A stretch of 8,800 bases of DNA. It comes from Candidatus Aminicenantota bacterium (GTDB taxonomy: Bacteria > Acidobacteriota > Aminicenantia > Aminicenantales > Aminicenantaceae). The stretch spans positions 1 to 8,800 of the forward strand of contig SOIA01000176.1 in NCBI GenBank assembly GCA_004378665.1, given 5' to 3'. This document shows positions 7,163 to 8,800 of the stretch, one piece after another; within the stretch, counting starts at the first letter, position 1, and every line of letters starts with the position of its first letter. Both the position numbers and the translations under genes were made by a program. The notes beneath the pieces were generated by a model that saw only the letters and a list, made by a program, of their open reading frames with translations, was not told where the DNA came from and did not search any database.

Positions 7163-7189
7163 ATTATAGCAGAAATGGCCGAGTGATAA
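7163..7189 (-). promoter_or_regulatory. Extended -10 promoter of uvrB, likely giving a leaderless transcript
   Basis: On the minus strand TGCTATAAT (7171 to 7163) is a perfect extended -10 element (TGnTATAAT). Only seven bases (7156-7162) separate it from the uvrB ATG, so transcription should start at or within a base or two of the A of the ATG. A weak -35 candidate, TTATCA (7184-7189), matches four of six positions but has a short 15-bp spacer, as is tolerated at extended -10 promoters. No ribosome binding site fits in the remaining sequence. Confidence 0.6.
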
Positions 7190-7244
7190 CCTCCCTCTGT
7201 TGTCTGTGCTCGTTAATTTGGTAACACTTATATTAACTTCGTCA

Positions 7245-7281
7245 AAGATAAAAGTTTAAAAAGAATATTGAAGATAAAAGT
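7245..7281 (+). repeat. Pair of 11-bp direct repeats upstream of uvrB
   Basis: AAGATAAAAGT occurs at 7245-7255 and again at 7271-7281, with a 26-bp start-to-start spacing, in the 261-bp gap between bactofilin and uvrB. The second copy directly abuts the TCATTGCGAG repeat. The function is unknown; slippage or a binding-site pair are both possible, and AT-rich low complexity could explain it. Confidence 0.45.
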
Positions 7282-7283
7282 GT

Positions 7284-7308
7284 CATTGCGAGTGGAGCGT
7301 GGCAATCT
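7284..7308. repeat. REP-like intergenic palindromic repeat (TCATTGCGAG...GCAATCT type)
   Basis: TCATTGCGAG (7284-7293) and GGCAATCT (7301-7308) frame a short variable centre. ATTGC (7285-7289) and GCAAT (7302-7306) form the arms. From memory, very similar short intergenic elements with TCATTGCGAG and GCAATCT ends occur in many unrelated bacterial genomes, usually in multiple copies between genes. Only one copy is seen in this window. It lies about 110 bp downstream of the bactofilin stop and could also act as a weak transcript-end hairpin. Confidence 0.6.
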
Positions 7309-7416
7309 TATAGGACAAAAATACAAATCTTGATTGGCCAGGATTGTTGGTAAGTCAGAAGACCAGAAAAAGAAAGGAAGAATGAATGGATTCAGATGGT
7401 CAGGTGACTCTAAAAC

Positions 7417-7929
7417 TTAAAAATCGCTGAATTTGGGAGGAGATCCATCTTCGGTGTCTTCTCTTATTTCAGTCTCTTTTTCTTCTTCAGCGGCGTGTTC
7501 CTTGGTAAACAGATTGCCCGTCTCTTTTTTTGGAGGAGAAACACGCTCGATCTCTTTCCCCATCTTTACACTTCCCAGGAACCGGGCTCCATCCATGATT
7601 GAGATTGTCGGAGCGCTGATATCTCCTTTGAGCTGGCCTTCTTCAGAGATGAAGACTTTTCCCGAAGCAGTGATGTTTCCTGTGACACTTCCCTTAATAG
7701 AGATGTTGTTGACTCGAATTTCCGCTTCGACATTCCCTCCTTCACTCACAAGAATATTATTGTTGGCCAGATCAATCTTTCCCTGGAAGCGTCCTTCGAT
7801 CACCAGGTCTTCCTCCCCGGACAGTTGGCCCTTCAAAAACAGGGACGGACCAAATCGGGCCATGTTTCGAGGGATGACTTCTTCGGAGGCATTGGTATTT
7901 TCTGTCTCTTCGTGCTTTTGCTTTGTCAT
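7417..7929 (-). CDS. Bactofilin (polymer-forming cytoskeletal protein)
   Basis: Bactofilins self-assemble without nucleotide into filaments at the inner face of the membrane and organise cell shape, stalk or polar processes. The product has 170 residues. A short charged N-terminal tail (1-26) precedes the bactofilin core (DUF583) at about 27-122. The core shows the repeating glycine-rich beta-helix pattern: LFLKGQLSGEEDLVIEG, then VSEGGNVEAEI, ISIKGSVTGNI, FISEEGQLKGDI and IMDGARFLGSV. A basic/proline and acidic tail (123-170) probably serves as a partner-binding region. The ATG at 7927-7929 has a strong GGGAGG ribosome binding site 4 nt upstream, and a near-consensus promoter precedes it. 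It lies downstream of a PilZ domain gene on the same strand. No peptidase or other typical bactofilin partner is visible nearby, so its specific cellular task cannot be told from this window. Confidence 0.92.
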   Translation of the reverse strand: MTKQKHEETENTNASEEVIPRNMARFGPSLFLKGQLSGEEDLVIEGRFQGKIDLANNNILVSEGGNVEAEIRVNNISIKGSVTGNITASGKVFISEEGQLKGDISAPTISIMDGARFLGSVKMGKEIERVSPPKKETGNLFTKEHAAEEEKETEIREDTEDGSPPKFSDF

Positions 7930-7965
7930 CTTTCCTCCCGATTTTCCCCTGGCTGTTTCGATAAG

Positions 7966-7994
7966 ATTATAATTGCGAGATTTTTATAAGTCAA
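7966..7994 (-). promoter_or_regulatory. Strong sigma70-type promoter of the bactofilin gene
   Basis: On the minus strand TTGACT (7994 to 7989) and TATAAT (7971 to 7966) are separated by exactly 17 bp, matching the consensus at 11 of 12 positions. Transcription should start near 7959, leaving a 5' leader of about 30 nt that contains the GGGAGG ribosome binding site. This indicates the bactofilin is transcribed independently of the upstream pilZ gene. Confidence 0.8.
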
Positions 7995-8062
7995 TGAATA
8001 CCGTTGAATTGTTCTTATAAATCGGTTAGGTCAGTAATCAGATTCTTGTCTTTCCTCCTCGT

Positions 8063-8410
8063 CTACTTTCTGCCCGCCCATTCAGGGAATACCCAGTCGA
8101 GAATCTCTTTCTTGATTTTTCTGTCGATCTCCTTAATCTTCAGGCCCGCTTCGAGCTTGCTGTTTGTGAACCGGCTCCACACGGTTTCCGCTGTCAAAAA
8201 AGTGAGAAGGCCTTTTTCTGGGATGTAGAGCTTTAAGTCTATGTTTGATCCCTGATCAGGCTTGGCAAATTTAACGACTAACCTGAGGCCTTCGTTCGAA
8301 ATGTCCTGAACGCTCACTCTTTCCACAAGATTCGGGCTTCCTTCGGTCTTGACTAGCTCTGCTGGAAGTAAGCATTTGAACCGTGGAGATTTTCGTCTGT
8401 TTTCTGCCAT
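8063..8410 (-). CDS. PilZ domain protein, probable cyclic-di-GMP receptor
   Basis: This 115-residue single-domain protein carries both halves of the PilZ cyclic-di-GMP-binding signature. These are RKSPR (6-10, the RxxxR motif, with an extra R5) and DISNEG (36-41, the D/NxSxxG motif). The rest is a six-stranded PilZ-like barrel ending in a basic/hydrophobic helix (KEIDRKIKKEILDWVF). No signal peptide, membrane segment or output domain is attached, so it is a cytoplasmic stand-alone adaptor. Such proteins respond to cyclic-di-GMP and act on motility, pili, polysaccharide export or transcription; which one applies here cannot be read from the sequence. The ATG at 8408-8410 follows an AGGGGG ribosome binding site (8415-8420) with 4-nt spacing. 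Bactofilin lies 133 bp downstream. A TGAGAG palindrome lies upstream in the leader or promoter region. Confidence 0.9.
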   Translation of the reverse strand: MAENRRKSPRFKCLLPAELVKTEGSPNLVERVSVQDISNEGLRLVVKFAKPDQGSNIDLKLYIPEKGLLTFLTAETVWSRFTNSKLEAGLKIKEIDRKIKKEILDWVFPEWAGRK

Positions 8411-8440
8411 GTTACCCCCTTAATAAGAATAAGTGGTTTT

Positions 8441-8478
8441 TGAGAGAAGTCCGTGAATTCTGACTCTCACTGAGAGAA
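8441..8478. repeat. TGAGAG palindrome plus direct copy upstream of pilZ, possible operator
   Basis: CTCTCA (8464-8469), C8470 and TGAGAG (8471-8476) form a perfect 13-bp palindrome. The half-site TGAGAGAA appears again in direct orientation at 8441-8448, exactly 30 bp (about three helical turns) from its copy at 8471-8478. All copies lie 31-68 bp upstream of the pilZ ATG, where an operator or a transcript hairpin could act. No regulator is recognised from the motif. Confidence 0.45.
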
Positions 8479-8735
8479 AAAGTCGAATCTCCCGGAAGAG
8501 ATGCTGTTGTTGATTCTTTTCTTTTGCCGGTCTTTTTTTGGCTGAAGTAAGTGATTGAGATATAAAGGTAGTGGCTTCTTCCCCTCGTTGTCATTATATA
8601 GAGTTCTCCTCTCATCAATTTAGTCGATTTTATCCTTCAAAAATTGAAAAAATAGAATGCAAAAATCTAAAGATTCATCTCGAGACTTGCGTTCTTTTCC
8701 GTGGGGAAAGTCAGAAGGCGGATTTTCCAAAAGAT

Positions 8736-8769
8736 TTGACTCCATGGCAGTTGATTATTATTGTATACT
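8736..8769 (+). promoter_or_regulatory. Candidate promoter pointing off the right edge
   Basis: TTGACT (8736-8741) is a good -35 element. With a 17-bp spacer it pairs with TATTGT (8759-8764); the better -10 hexamer TATACT (8764-8769) would require a 22-bp spacer. Either choice places the start site within about ten bases of the ATG at 8778. Confidence is low because the best elements are not at ideal spacing. Confidence 0.3.
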
Positions 8770-8777
8770 CGAATAAA

Positions 8778-8800
8778 ATGATTGACCATTTTCCTGAATT
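8778..8800 (+). CDS. Possible start of a divergent gene, truncated by the window edge
   Basis: An ATG at 8778-8780 opens a frame reading MIDHFPE up to the window end. A -10-like TATACT ends 8 bp before it and no Shine-Dalgarno sequence is present, the same arrangement as at uvrB. Only seven codons are visible, so neither coding status nor function can be judged. Confidence 0.25.

Larger units (their letters stand above)
8411..8777. other. Non-coding region upstream of pilZ
   Basis: This 367-bp stretch separates pilZ from a possible divergent gene at the right edge. Besides the TGAGAG repeats it contains a TATAAT on the minus strand (8593-8598) with TTGATG only 14 bp upstream (8613-8618). That is a poor promoter, but it would give pilZ a leader of about 180 nt. 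A small hairpin, TTTCC-GTGG-GGAAA, lies around 8697-8710. I recognise no tRNA, riboswitch or small RNA family. The minus-strand open frame across 8412-8618 does not look like a gene. Confidence 0.5.

Noticed and set aside
7433..7972. 179-residue plus-strand frame antisense to bactofilin
   Set aside because: It is a complete shadow of the bactofilin gene, rich in Ser/Pro/Phe as expected from the reverse complement, and covers the bactofilin promoter and ribosome binding site.
8051..8060. Strong Shine-Dalgarno-like GAGGAGGAAA on the minus strand just after the pilZ stop
   Set aside because: No ATG, GTG or TTG follows at usable spacing and no open frame of meaningful length starts there; probably a chance purine run.
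8412..8618. 68-residue minus-strand open frame just upstream of pilZ
   Set aside because: It starts at TTG without a good ribosome binding site, has a low-complexity Ser/Thr/Lys composition with no domain, and fills the region expected to hold the pilZ promoter and the TGAGAG repeats.
8679..8745. G-rich hairpin-containing stretch considered as a riboswitch such as a cyclic-di-GMP sensor
   Set aside because: The conserved core sequences of the GEMM-type riboswitch are not present and only one short 5-bp hairpin is seen.

Overview
The window comes from a bacterium of moderate GC content, and every gene that could be named is chromosomal and mostly housekeeping. A bactofilin, a PilZ domain protein, a Fur-type operator ahead of feoAB and a TCATTGCGAG...GCAATCT intergenic repeat suggest a Gram-negative-type lineage. 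Acidobacteriota, Aminicenantota or Desulfobacterota-like groups are possible guesses, but the sequence alone does not settle the phylum. No tRNA, rRNA, CRISPR array, transposase, integrase or phage gene was seen.

Left part, plus strand (1-2830): the 3' end of a multi-pass membrane protein, probably a GT87/DUF2029-type glycosyltransferase, ends in a small hairpin followed by seven T's. Next comes a ferrous iron uptake operon, feoA-feoB. It has a plausible sigma70-type promoter and a perfect 15-bp Fur-type palindrome (TGAGAAT-G-ATTCTCA) between promoter and feoA. The feoB start (TTG) overlaps the end of feoA, which implies translational coupling.

Centre and right, minus strand (8410 down to 2839): the order of transcription is pilZ-domain gene, bactofilin, uvrB, uvrC, acpS. 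acpS converges on feoB with only 8 bp between their stop codons. uvrB and uvrC are 40 bp apart and encode the damage-loading and dual-incision subunits of nucleotide excision repair. acpS makes holo-acyl carrier protein and follows after a 149-bp AT-rich gap that carries a 10-bp-phased degenerate repeat. The bactofilin has its own near-consensus promoter and strong ribosome binding site. uvrB instead has an extended -10 box ending 7 nt before its ATG and no Shine-Dalgarno sequence, so its mRNA may be leaderless.

Right edge (8411-8800): non-coding sequence lies between pilZ and a possible divergent gene starting at 8778, of which only seven codons are visible. A 13-bp TGAGAG palindrome with a further direct copy 30 bp away lies upstream of pilZ.

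I found no clear sign of a previously undescribed multi-gene system. The points worth a second look are regulatory: the possibly leaderless uvrB, the phased repeat upstream of acpS, the TGAGAG palindrome upstream of pilZ, and the dispersed intergenic repeat.
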